Of a stretch of 22,817 nucleotides of DNA, positions 8,746 through 15,521 are shown piece by piece. Source of the stretch: a bacterium. GTDB taxonomy: Bacteria > Patescibacteria > Dojkabacteria > JAKAPS01 > JAJZLI01. A program made the translations under genes and the position numbers. Position 1 is the first letter of the stretch; each line of letters opens with the position of its first letter. Where the stretch lies: the NCBI GenBank assembly GCA_021809565.1, contig JAJZKG010000012.1, forward strand, positions 1 to 22,817, read 5' to 3'. Below the pieces are notes generated by a model. It worked only from the letters and a program-made list of their open reading frames with translations. It ran no database searches and was not told the DNA's origin.

Positions 8746-8774
8746 TTAATATACTACAATATTTATATTGACAA
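8746..8774 (-). promoter_or_regulatory. Possible promoter of the FtsB-like gene
   Basis: Minus-strand TTGTCA (8769-8774), 17-nt spacer, TATTAA (8746-8751). The -35 hexamer overlaps the -35 of the divergent recombinase promoter (8768-8773). The expected transcription start lies within a few bases of the ATG at 8737, which would give a leaderless or nearly leaderless mRNA. The -10 match is only 4 of 6. Confidence 0.4.
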
Positions 8775-8796
8775 ATACAACTACAAATGATAGTAT
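8768..8796 (+). promoter_or_regulatory. Promoter of the tyrosine recombinase gene
   Basis: Perfect -35 TTGACA (8768-8773), 17-nt spacer, -10 TAGTAT (8791-8796, 4 of 6). The expected start near 8803 leaves about 24-30 nt before the ATG at 8827 or 8833. It overlaps a divergent candidate promoter for the FtsB-like gene. Confidence 0.6.
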
Positions 8797-8826
8797 ATGT
8801 AAATATATAAATACATTATAAGACAA

Positions 8827-9696
8827 ATGTTTATGAGGGAGATTGTAAATAAATTTACAGAAGAACTAAAGTCTTCGGGAAAATCAATACATACAATAAT
8901 AGCCTATAAAAAAGACATTGAGCAATTATTGGAATATTTTTACCAAAATGGAATTAAAGATTTTAGTGAAGTAACTGAGGACAACTTAAGAGACTACTTT
9001 AAAAGTACAAGTCAAAACAATTCTTTGTCAGTAAAAACGGTGTCAAGAAAATTAAATAGTGCAAGAACATTTTTTAAATATTTAGAGAATTCAAATATCA
9101 TAAAAGAAAACCCGGCCAGTTCTATATCACACCCTAAAATAGAAACAAATAGCCCAAGAATATTATCTGAAATAGAATATAGGGCATTAAGAGATACTGC
9201 AAGGTCTGATGCAAGAACATTCATTATTATTGAACTACTACTTCAAACAGGAATAAGGATAGGAGAACTATGTAGGATTAAGATGGAGGACATTCAGCTA
9301 GACTCTAAAAATCCAACATTGAAAATAACCTCCTATGCATCAAATCCAGAAAGAGTAATACCTCTAAATCAATCTGCAGTTAAGGTATTACAACAATATT
9401 TAGAAATTAGACCAAAGAATGCAAAAACAGAAGAGTTATTTATTACAAAAAATGGAAATCCCCTACTTGTTAGAAATGTGAGGTCAACAATAGACAATAT
9501 GTTTAGGAAATCAGGGATAGAAAAGGCAAAAGTAAATGATTTAAGGAATACGTTTATAGCCCATCACCTATCTAAAGGAACAAATATATTTCAACTATCT
9601 AAAATCATAGGACATAAAAGAATATCTACAACAGAAAAATATATAGGGAAGATAAAGATGGGTACAGAGAAACTAATACCACTTGCAGAGTTATAA
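8827..9696 (+). CDS. xer: Xer-type tyrosine recombinase with altered active site
   Basis: A 289-aa protein with the Xer layout: an N-terminal SAM-like DNA-binding domain (about 1-95) and a C-terminal catalytic domain (about 110-289). Box I reads TGIRIGELCR with catalytic R144. Box II reads NDLRNTF, with R240 present but Asn237 where His is normal. The IIGHKRISTTEKY stretch supplies H263 and nucleophile Y272. The beta-hairpin that normally carries the catalytic Lys (GKGNKER type) reads SYASNPER, so that Lys appears to be Ala. By size it is a chromosome dimer resolution candidate rather than a phage integrase, and no mobile element surrounds it. It is a lone plus-strand gene among minus-strand genes. 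ATG 8827 and ATG 8833 are both possible starts; neither has a strong Shine-Dalgarno sequence. Confidence 0.9.
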   Translation: MFMREIVNKFTEELKSSGKSIHTIIAYKKDIEQLLEYFYQNGIKDFSEVTEDNLRDYFKSTSQNNSLSVKTVSRKLNSARTFFKYLENSNIIKENPASSISHPKIETNSPRILSEIEYRALRDTARSDARTFIIIELLLQTGIRIGELCRIKMEDIQLDSKNPTLKITSYASNPERVIPLNQSAVKVLQQYLEIRPKNAKTEELFITKNGNPLLVRNVRSTIDNMFRKSGIEKAKVNDLRNTFIAHHLSKGTNIFQLSKIIGHKRISTTEKYIGKIKMGTEKLIPLAEL

Positions 9697-9917
9697 TTTC
9701 CACCAAATTAAACCTTATTACCACATTTAAATTCAAGAAACTCTTACATTTTCAGATACGTGAGCACTAATTAGTTGGGGTATTAATGGATAGCCACAAC
9801 TTAATATAAATTAATTCTAAAAAACATTCTTAGATACTAAAACATCCTAGTAAATTTAGTTAATGAACATTATCTATTTGCTATGACATTTTAGTACAAC
9901 AAACAAAGGGAATTCAC
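9697..9917. other. Intergenic gap without a recognised gene
   Basis: About 220 nt between the recombinase gene and tRNA-Ile. I see no ORF of note, no convincing terminator and no recognisable dif-like palindrome. A weak imperfect hairpin (GTTG with CAAC plus an inner GG/CC) lies near 9773-9800 but has no T run after it. Confidence 0.5.
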
Positions 9918-9991
9918 TGGGCACAGATGGACTCGAACCATCGACCTCCGCTTTATAAGAACGATGCTCTAACCAGCTGAGCTATGTGCCC
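9918..9991 (-). tRNA. tRNA-Ile(UAU)
   Basis: A 74-nt cloverleaf. The fully paired acceptor is GGGCACA/TGTGCCC, the D-arm is GCTC/GAGC with a 9-nt loop, the anticodon loop is CTTATAA and the T-arm is GATGG-TTCGAGT-CCATC, with discriminator A. Positions 34-36 are TAT, so the unmodified gene anticodon is UAU, which reads AUA. The body resembles bacterial tRNA-Ile(GAU) closely, which supports Ile identity. The anticodon stem is weak, TCGTT/AGCGG with U27:G43 and U30:G40 wobbles. CCA is not encoded. Most bacteria read AUA with a CAU tRNA modified to lysidine by TilS, so a genomic UAU anticodon is unusual. It lies 62 nt after the stop codon of the ATPase gene on the same strand. Confidence 0.94.
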
Positions 9992-10001
9992 TTAACAATT
10001 A

Positions 10002-10007
10002 ATTATA
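10002..10007 (-). promoter_or_regulatory. Possible -10 element before tRNA-Ile
   Basis: A perfect minus-strand TATAAT ends 10 nt before the tRNA-Ile 5' end, a good distance for a tRNA promoter. No -35 hexamer resembling TTGACA is found at 16-18 nt, so read-through from the upstream ATPase gene is equally possible. Confidence 0.35.
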
Positions 10008-10053
10008 CAATAGATGCCTGATGTTATCACACCAGTATAAACCAAATCAATAT

Positions 10054-12483
10054 TTACTTCTGTGCTAGTATATCACCATACTGAGCAGGCCTTGCTGTAT
10101 TTTTTATCTCTCCCCTAGCCTTTATTTCTGCCTCAACATCATTCACATCCTTTCCATACTTAAGCCTTGAAAGTCTTATAATCGCATTACATACATCGGA
10201 ATCCGATGGCATATCTGTCATTACTGTCTGCATTGAAAAAGGTTGTTGAACCTCTCCTTTAGATATTGTTTTAACATAGGTGTTTCTATTCTCAAGATTA
10301 ATCAAATCCTTTTGATTGAATACAGGTTCAAATTCCTTCTCTAAGAATTCTGCATCAGATACACCAACTTTAAAACTTATCAAAGTACCAACGTTTCCAA
10401 AAACAGCATTTTTTACCTCTTCCGTCATTTGAGCAATATACTGGTTAGCAACTGTCAAGTTCAATTTGTACTTTCGAGCTTCAGATAAAATTTGTGCAAA
10501 ATCCTCTGTTGCAAAATTTTGAAATTCATCAACATAAAGATAAAAATCTTTACGCTGGGATTCTGGAATATTAGATCTAGACATTGCAGCTGATAATATC
10601 TTTGGTACTAACAGTAACCCAAGAAATTGAGAATTTTCTTCTCCAATTTGTCCCTTGTCAAGATCTACAATTAAAATTTTCTGATTATCCATAACATCTC
10701 TCATACTAAAAGAAGATTTACTTTGCCCAAGAATATTCCTCATTAATTGGTTAATTACAAATCTATCAAATTTAGACGCAAAGTAACCCAAGGTTTCTGA
10801 TTTATGATAATCAGTAGTTTGAGCAATCTCTTCTGTCCAATATTTTTTTACCATATCATCTTTAATATATGGCAACATTTCATCAATAAAACCTTTATCT
10901 AAAAGCACTAATCTTAAAACTTCAATAAGTGTATTGCCCGGCTTAGACATTGCAGTTAACATACAATTCCTTACTGCCCTCTCCAACCTAGGACCAGTAA
11001 TACCCTGTTTATTAGGGTCAAACATTTTCTCAAGCATGTGGTAAAAAGAATTTACAATTAAATGTTTATCCTGTTCTGAATAATATTCCATTATATTAAG
11101 ACCCAAAGGCCTTTCAAAATCAGCTGCATTAAAATAAATAACGTCTTCAGCTCTAGATGCAGGAATCCTTTCTAATACATTTTTTGCTGATTGTCCATGA
11201 GGATCAAGAAAAGCAACGCCTTTTCCTTCCTTAATATCTTGTAAAACCAAAGACTCCAATAATGTAGATTTACCTGTACCTGTCCTTCCTACTATATACA
11301 TATGTCTCCTTCGATCATCATCAGCAATATATACGGGTCTAACATTTCCTCTATATATACCATTACCAAGGAAAAGCCCCTCAAAAGGTACTCCACTTGG
11401 AACTGGAGCTTTCTTAGCCATTAACCATTTTATATGAGGAGTTTGGACATTCTTATTAGGAAAGTGGTACAAACTGGCAAGTTCCATAGTGTTTAATATC
11501 AATGCTTTTCCAAACATCCAATCAAATAAATCTGGAGAATCTAAAAGAAAACCTGTTGCAAAATCTTTTTTTTGAAAAGATTTCAAATTTATTTTTTTTA
11601 ATTTATTAAGGTATGGATCATTAAATTGGGAAAAACTTTGCACCATATTATCTAATATTGATTTTGCTCTTCCTTTCTCCCCACTAACAACTACAAGTCT
11701 AATAGAAGCATAAAATCCAATTTTTTGAGTTTTCTCTTCAATTTTTTTGTTAATATATTCCTTCGTACTACTTATAGACTTCGGAGCTTCATCCTTTTTG
11801 GGAGAAGATGGTTTAGTAAAATTATTAGCTTTTTTAACCCAAACATCAGAAGCAGGAGATAAAACAATCTGAAAGGCAGCATATTCATTAGCGTTTAATC
11901 TGCTTACTACACTCGTAATATTCGACAGTGTATCTACTTTCATCTCTTCAGAATAAACTTTAATTGGGAAATAGGATTTCTTTGAAAAACCAAGTTTAGC
12001 AAATTCTACATACCCTGGATTCTTAAAAATGTCAGTTTTTTCTGTACGTAAAACTTCTGCAACAGGATATGCTGCATGAATCTGCTTTTCTACAAGGTCA
12101 GCAAAGTCTTCATTACATGTCACATAAAAACCTATTACTTCTGCAGTGGCCATAATTTCAATGGAAAAAAATTGGAAGTTCCCCATTAGTTTTTCCATAA
12201 ATGAGCCACCATTAATACCAGACAAACTTGAAAACATTTGCTCTGCGGCTGAAATTTCAATTTCATTATCCATAGGTATAGTAACCTCAAAAGTTACAGA
12301 GTTCTTTTTATTCTTTATAAAATTGGAAATTTTAATTTCTCTAAACACAAAGAATAAAACTACACTCACAACTATAAAAACAAACGCAAGTACTGAAAGA
12401 ATAATACCCAGGTCAATAAAAACAGTCCCTAAAACAGAAAAATTTAAATTTATATTTGATAGATTAATAGGATGTAAGTACAT
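10054..12483 (-). CDS. TraD/VirB4-like type IV secretion ATPase, membrane-anchored
   Basis: An 809-aa P-loop ATPase. One N-terminal transmembrane helix (about 22-47) precedes a soluble region (about 60-385) that I do not recognise. A motor domain of the TraG/TraD/VirB4 superfamily follows. Walker A is GRTGTGKS at 399-406, AFLDPHGQ at 424-431, and Walker B YLYVDEFQ at 648-655. After it comes SEARKY and a Q in ANQY (679-682), the usual sensor region of T4SS coupling ATPases. Such proteins drive DNA or pilin transport at the inner membrane. A small Pro/Asn-rich gene lies 33 nt upstream, and pilin-like genes lie 9 kb away at 21521-22817. There is no relaxase or mating-pair operon here, so a conserved uptake or pilus role is more likely than conjugation. 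The exact partner set is unknown. Confidence 0.85.
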   Translation of the reverse strand: MYLHPINLSNINLNFSVLGTVFIDLGIILSVLAFVFIVVSVVLFFVFREIKISNFIKNKKNSVTFEVTIPMDNEIEISAAEQMFSSLSGINGGSFMEKLMGNFQFFSIEIMATAEVIGFYVTCNEDFADLVEKQIHAAYPVAEVLRTEKTDIFKNPGYVEFAKLGFSKKSYFPIKVYSEEMKVDTLSNITSVVSRLNANEYAAFQIVLSPASDVWVKKANNFTKPSSPKKDEAPKSISSTKEYINKKIEEKTQKIGFYASIRLVVVSGEKGRAKSILDNMVQSFSQFNDPYLNKLKKINLKSFQKKDFATGFLLDSPDLFDWMFGKALILNTMELASLYHFPNKNVQTPHIKWLMAKKAPVPSGVPFEGLFLGNGIYRGNVRPVYIADDDRRRHMYIVGRTGTGKSTLLESLVLQDIKEGKGVAFLDPHGQSAKNVLERIPASRAEDVIYFNAADFERPLGLNIMEYYSEQDKHLIVNSFYHMLEKMFDPNKQGITGPRLERAVRNCMLTAMSKPGNTLIEVLRLVLLDKGFIDEMLPYIKDDMVKKYWTEEIAQTTDYHKSETLGYFASKFDRFVINQLMRNILGQSKSSFSMRDVMDNQKILIVDLDKGQIGEENSQFLGLLLVPKILSAAMSRSNIPESQRKDFYLYVDEFQNFATEDFAQILSEARKYKLNLTVANQYIAQMTEEVKNAVFGNVGTLISFKVGVSDAEFLEKEFEPVFNQKDLINLENRNTYVKTISKGEVQQPFSMQTVMTDMPSDSDVCNAIIRLSRLKYGKDVNDVEAEIKARGEIKNTARPAQYGDILAQK

Positions 12484-12516
12484 GAAATAAATTATACTCT
12501 AATTTTCTAATAAATA

Positions 12517-12777
12517 TTAGGCTGCTAACAATTTTTTTGCCAACTCACTCCAATACCCAGTAGTATTTGGATATGGAGTTTCTGCTGGTTTATAAAAACT
12601 ACCATCAAAAGGAACTGTACTCTTAGGATTACTTACTACATCTGGATTATTGTTGGGCATGGGATGAACATTATTACTAATAGGAGCATTTGGTCCTTCA
12701 TACAGAGAAGTACTACTAACCCCTCCTGGAGAAACCTCATTACCTCCATATATTGAATTTGTTAATGTCTCAGACAT
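12517..12777 (-). CDS. Small Pro/Asn/Ser-rich protein upstream of the ATPase
   Basis: An 86-residue protein that I do not recognise. Residues 1-72 are rich in Asn, Pro, Ser and Thr and probably disordered. There is no signal peptide or transmembrane helix. The last 12 residues (GYWSELAKKLLA region, 74-86) could form a short amphipathic helix. It has its own promoter-like sequence (12789-12817) and is followed 33 nt later by the ATPase gene, so the two are probably one unit. A disordered chain with one C-terminal helix directly before a secretion ATPase would suit an adaptor or a substrate, but that is only a guess from position. The ATG at 12777 is very close to the predicted transcription start. 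Confidence 0.6.
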   Translation of the reverse strand: MSETLTNSIYGGNEVSPGGVSSTSLYEGPNAPISNNVHPMPNNNPDVVSNPKSTVPFDGSFYKPAETPYPNTTGYWSELAKKLLAA

Positions 12778-12788
12778 AAGTAATGCAT

Positions 12789-12817
12789 ATTATAGGACAA
12801 AAGTGGGTATTATGCAA
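12789..12817 (-). promoter_or_regulatory. Possible promoter of the small protein/ATPase unit
   Basis: Minus-strand TTGCAT (12812-12817, 3 of 6), 17-nt spacer, perfect TATAAT (12789-12794). The expected start is about 6 nt before the ATG at 12777, so the mRNA would be nearly leaderless. Confidence 0.45.
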
Positions 12818-12825
12818 ATAACCCA
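12804..12825 (-). terminator. Weak hairpin after smpB
   Basis: On the minus strand, TGGGT and ACCCA enclose further A:T pairs with one bulge (about 8 bp) and a 5-nt loop, followed by CTTTT. It begins 4 nt after the smpB stop codon. It could be a weak terminator for smpB, but the T run is short and it overlaps the -35 of the next promoter. Confidence 0.35.
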
Positions 12826-12828
12826 TAT

Positions 12829-13290
12829 TTAAATTTTACCTTTATTACGCCTATTTATTTCATATTCCATTTCTTTGTTAGCAGTTAATCTTTTTTCTTT
12901 ATCTCTCTTGTCATACTTTTTTAAACCTTTTACAATAGCAATTTCAACTTTAATTTTATTTTTTAGCAAGAAAATCTTAGTTGGAACTATAGTTAAACCC
13001 TCTGCTTTACTCGCCTTATATAATTCTCTTATTTCATATTTATTTAGTAAAAGCCGTCTTTTACGATTTGGATTGTAACGAAAACTCTTGTCCATCCCCA
13101 TTATTGGAGGAATATACATATGTACAATAGAAACCTCATTTTCAGTTACAGACACAAAACTATCAACAATGCTGACATTGGAATTCTTTATAGATTTAAC
13201 TTCATACCCAAAAAGTACAATACCCGCTACATACTTCTCTTTTATAGAATAATCATGAGATATTTTCTTGTTATAAGAAAAAACCTTCAT
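12829..13290 (-). CDS. smpB: SsrA-binding protein SmpB
   Basis: SmpB binds tmRNA and places it in stalled ribosomes for trans-translation. It is 153 aa, the usual length. The family pattern is clear: KKISHDYSI and GIVLFGYEVKSIK (23-35), the RRLLL segment (78-82) followed by a helix KYEIREL, the TIVPTKIFL strand (100-108), and the basic KGLKKYDKRDKEKR segment (121-134). The basic C-terminal tail (NRRNKGK, 146-152) normally enters the empty mRNA channel. The ATG overlaps the stop of the upstream beta-propeller gene by 4 nt (13287-13290), so it is translationally coupled to that gene. The tmRNA gene itself is not in this window. Confidence 0.96.
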   Translation of the reverse strand: MKVFSYNKKISHDYSIKEKYVAGIVLFGYEVKSIKNSNVSIVDSFVSVTENEVSIVHMYIPPIMGMDKSFRYNPNRKRRLLLNKYEIRELYKASKAEGLTIVPTKIFLLKNKIKVEIAIVKGLKKYDKRDKEKRLTANKEMEYEINRRNKGKI

Positions 13291-14192
13291 AAACTTACCC
13301 TTATAATTTTAGTACCAGAAACAAGATATAAAGTATTTCCATTTGACGATATATCCATATATGTTATATGAGAAAAAATTTTACTATCACTTCCAAAATA
13401 TACATACTGTTTTACAAACTTATAATCAATTGTATTCGTAGCATTAATTGCAGGTTTCTGTAGAACTACAACCCGCTCATGGGAAGGATCAACAACAAAA
13501 AGGTCATTAGTATACATATTATCATATATATATGATACTTCTCCTAAAGGGTATTCCATAGCCTCTTGGTTAGTGATATTAAATGGAGTCAATTGGTTTG
13601 CATAAAACCTTTCTATGCTACCTGAAGAATCTACCACAAAAATATTTCCATCAACTGCAAAAGATTTTGATCCTTTTAAAACAGGAGAAGTGAAATCTTT
13701 AGAAACCCTATATCCATTACTTTGGTTTGCTATATACATAGTTCCTGAAGAAGGATCAAGCATGTAAATGTTACCAAGGAAAGATTTAATATATTTTACA
13801 GAAGCAATAGGGTTTGTTAGGTTTTGTAGGCTACCAGAGGAGCTAACTTTATAAAGACCATTATTTACATCATACAAAAACATTGAAGAGTCTGTAACAG
13901 AATAGGTTATATATTGAGGAATTGAAATTCCACTTTTAAGAGATTCAAATATAGAAGGATTAGAAGGACTTGAATTCGATAATGAAAACACATATTGAGA
14001 AGATGGAGAAGTTATATATATATTTCCTCCTAAATCAAGAATAGAAGAAATGTTTGACCCAGGATAAAATATTGAAATATCAGATAGTATCTGAACATTA
14101 CTCATAGGAGTAATATCGTTTATTGTATAATAAACATTATTTATCTGTCTTCTTAAATTTTCTATTTCAGAATTATTAATATTTAGTGACAA
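13287..14192 (-). CDS. Beta-propeller domain, likely the C-terminal half of a frameshifted gene
   Basis: A 301-residue frame counted from a TTG at 14192, which is a poor start with no proper ribosome binding site. The same frame stays open upstream through 14193-14356 into the T run that ends the previous ORF. That stretch would encode a hydrophilic, coiled-coil-prone spacer (short segments such as NLEKLKFQSIQSQLSSDL). The visible part has repeats of the type GNIYITSPSS, GNIYMLDPSSG, GNIFVVDSSG and NDLFVVDPSH, spaced about 40-85 residues and finishing in NTLYLVSGTKIIRVSL. This looks like a six-bladed or similar NHL/YVTN-type beta-propeller lying outside the membrane. I read it as the extracytoplasmic half of the gene that starts at 15433. 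Its end overlaps smpB by 4 nt. Confidence 0.7.
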   Translation of the reverse strand: MSLNINNSEIENLRRQINNVYYTINDITPMSNVQILSDISIFYPGSNISSILDLGGNIYITSPSSQYVFSLSNSSPSNPSIFESLKSGISIPQYITYSVTDSSMFLYDVNNGLYKVSSSGSLQNLTNPIASVKYIKSFLGNIYMLDPSSGTMYIANQSNGYRVSKDFTSPVLKGSKSFAVDGNIFVVDSSGSIERFYANQLTPFNITNQEAMEYPLGEVSYIYDNMYTNDLFVVDPSHERVVVLQKPAINATNTIDYKFVKQYVYFGSDSKIFSHITYMDISSNGNTLYLVSGTKIIRVSL

Positions 14193-14356
14193 TGCCTCTG
14201 AAATAAGAGATTCATCCTTGTTTATAATAGAATCTTTTTCCGATATTGAATTTACAATATTTAATTTCGATAAATCTGAAGATAATTGTGATTGTATACT
14301 CTGGAATTTTAATTTTTCTAAATTTATATTATTTTTTTTAATAAAATGAGCTCTAC

Positions 14357-15433
14357 TTAAAAAAAAAATATTATTATAAGTACAAAGACAATAATGCCTA
14401 AAACAGTATATTTTTCTTTACGAAAAATATTGAAATCTTTAGCAATATTATTTTTATACTCCCTAGATTTATTTTTATTAGAAATATACATGATTGTATT
14501 ATATACAAGACTAATAAAAGAATACAAAACAACAAAAATAGATTTTAAGATTGCCTTCCAATTAACCCTCTTAACATAGTTCCAAAAAGAATACATAACA
14601 TTGGAAGACCCTTTATGAACTCCAGATACTACCTTTTTAGAAAAATCACTAAACTTATTACCGAAATCAAACTCCTTAATTTTATCGGCTATAATATTAT
14701 TTTGTATTAAATTATCATTTATATTCCCAGAATAATCTTCTTTATTAAATGATTCTGATTTTAAAACAGTATCCTCTACTTCTTTATTTGTGTCAAAAAC
14801 ATCTAAAATAATAAAACTTACATCTCCTCTTTTTGATCCAACCTCTAACTTTCCTAACTGCTTTTGATCCAAATTCAGAATACTTTTCCACCTAGATTCA
14901 TCTATATACAACGAACAATGTGGAGTCGCTAAGATGAAACTATCATTAGCCTTTAAAAAACCACTTGCTGTAGCAACAATATTATTACCTGATGTAAGTA
15001 GATGATCAGAGAGATTCATTAACTTTCCATCCCTAAAAAGCAAAATCAAAGAGGTTCCAATTCTTGCCATATAACCGACATCACCCCATACAATAAAACA
15101 GGTAACATTAAAATCAATGTCTCCTTCAACATTTGCCTCAATTATTGATTTCTGCAAGTTATTATAAGCAAAGTTAAGAGAAGAATCTAATACATTTAGA
15201 ACACTAGAAACGGTATTAGTAAAGTACGTAGATTCTAAATCATCTAAAAATGAGTCTAAATATTTATTAGAATCAAAACCTTGTGGACCAGAAACATCAA
15301 CTGCAGAGAAAAGTTTTCCTCTAAACTCTATTAAACTCTCATCTTGGGGTAGATGTAAATAAACATGAGAAAAGACATTCTTATCTATATTCTTGTCTAT
15401 ATAACTTTTTGGATGTATATCTAGCCTACCCAT
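14357..15433 (-). CDS. PP2C-like pseudophosphatase domain with membrane anchor, N-terminal half
   Basis: A 358-residue frame. Residues 35-212 follow the order of PP2C/PPM strands: KLFSAVDVSG (40-49), an internal CFIVWGDVGYMARIG segment (112-126) with FRDGKLMNLSDH (133-144), NDSFILATP (163-171) and RGDVSFIIL (202-210). The metal-binding positions expected in active PP2C (DG, GDS, TDG, DN) are not kept: they read DVSG, GTS, TPH and GDV. It is therefore probably a pseudophosphatase. Residues 295-318 and 342-358 are hydrophobic, with a Lys/Arg-rich loop between them. The frame ends at a TAA within a 10-T run, in the middle of a transmembrane segment. A -1 shift there would continue into the coiled coil and beta-propeller encoded by 13287-14356. 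The function is unknown. Confidence 0.75.
   Translation of the reverse strand: MGRLDIHPKSYIDKNIDKNVFSHVYLHLPQDESLIEFRGKLFSAVDVSGPQGFDSNKYLDSFLDDLESTYFTNTVSSVLNVLDSSLNFAYNNLQKSIIEANVEGDIDFNVTCFIVWGDVGYMARIGTSLILLFRDGKLMNLSDHLLTSGNNIVATASGFLKANDSFILATPHCSLYIDESRWKSILNLDQKQLGKLEVGSKRGDVSFIILDVFDTNKEVEDTVLKSESFNKEDYSGNINDNLIQNNIIADKIKEFDFGNKFSDFSKKVVSGVHKGSSNVMYSFWNYVKRVNWKAILKSIFVVLYSFISLVYNTIMYISNKNKSREYKNNIAKDFNIFRKEKYTVLGIIVFVLIIIFFF
14359..14368 (-). other. T10 run, candidate -1 frameshift or transcription slippage site
   Basis: Ten consecutive T on the coding (minus) strand, directly before the last two bases of the TAA that ends the PP2C-like frame. Reading TTT TTT TTT and then shifting back one base changes TAA into TTA and opens a frame that stays open to 13287. 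The product would be about 715 aa, with a completed membrane helix (phenylalanines followed by LSRAHF). Confidence 0.6.
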
Positions 15434-15521
15434 AGATTAAATTATGATATCACAAGTAAGGGATGCTTTGTACACCTTCATTAAATATTATTATAAAACT
15501 CTATTACTCAAAAGTACATTC

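Noticed and set aside
9697..9991. Integrated element next to tRNA-Ile, with the recombinase as integrase
   Set aside because: No direct repeat of the tRNA 3' end, no phage or plasmid genes, and the recombinase is of Xer size and context.
10054..12483. A conjugative element around the TraD/VirB4-like ATPase
   Set aside because: No relaxase, mating-pair or insertion sequence genes nearby, and base composition is like that of the housekeeping neighbours.
14193..14356. Treating this gap as an intergenic region with a promoter for the propeller ORF
   Set aside because: The propeller frame is open throughout, encodes a plausible coiled coil, and no promoter or ribosome binding site for the TTG at 14192 is convincing.
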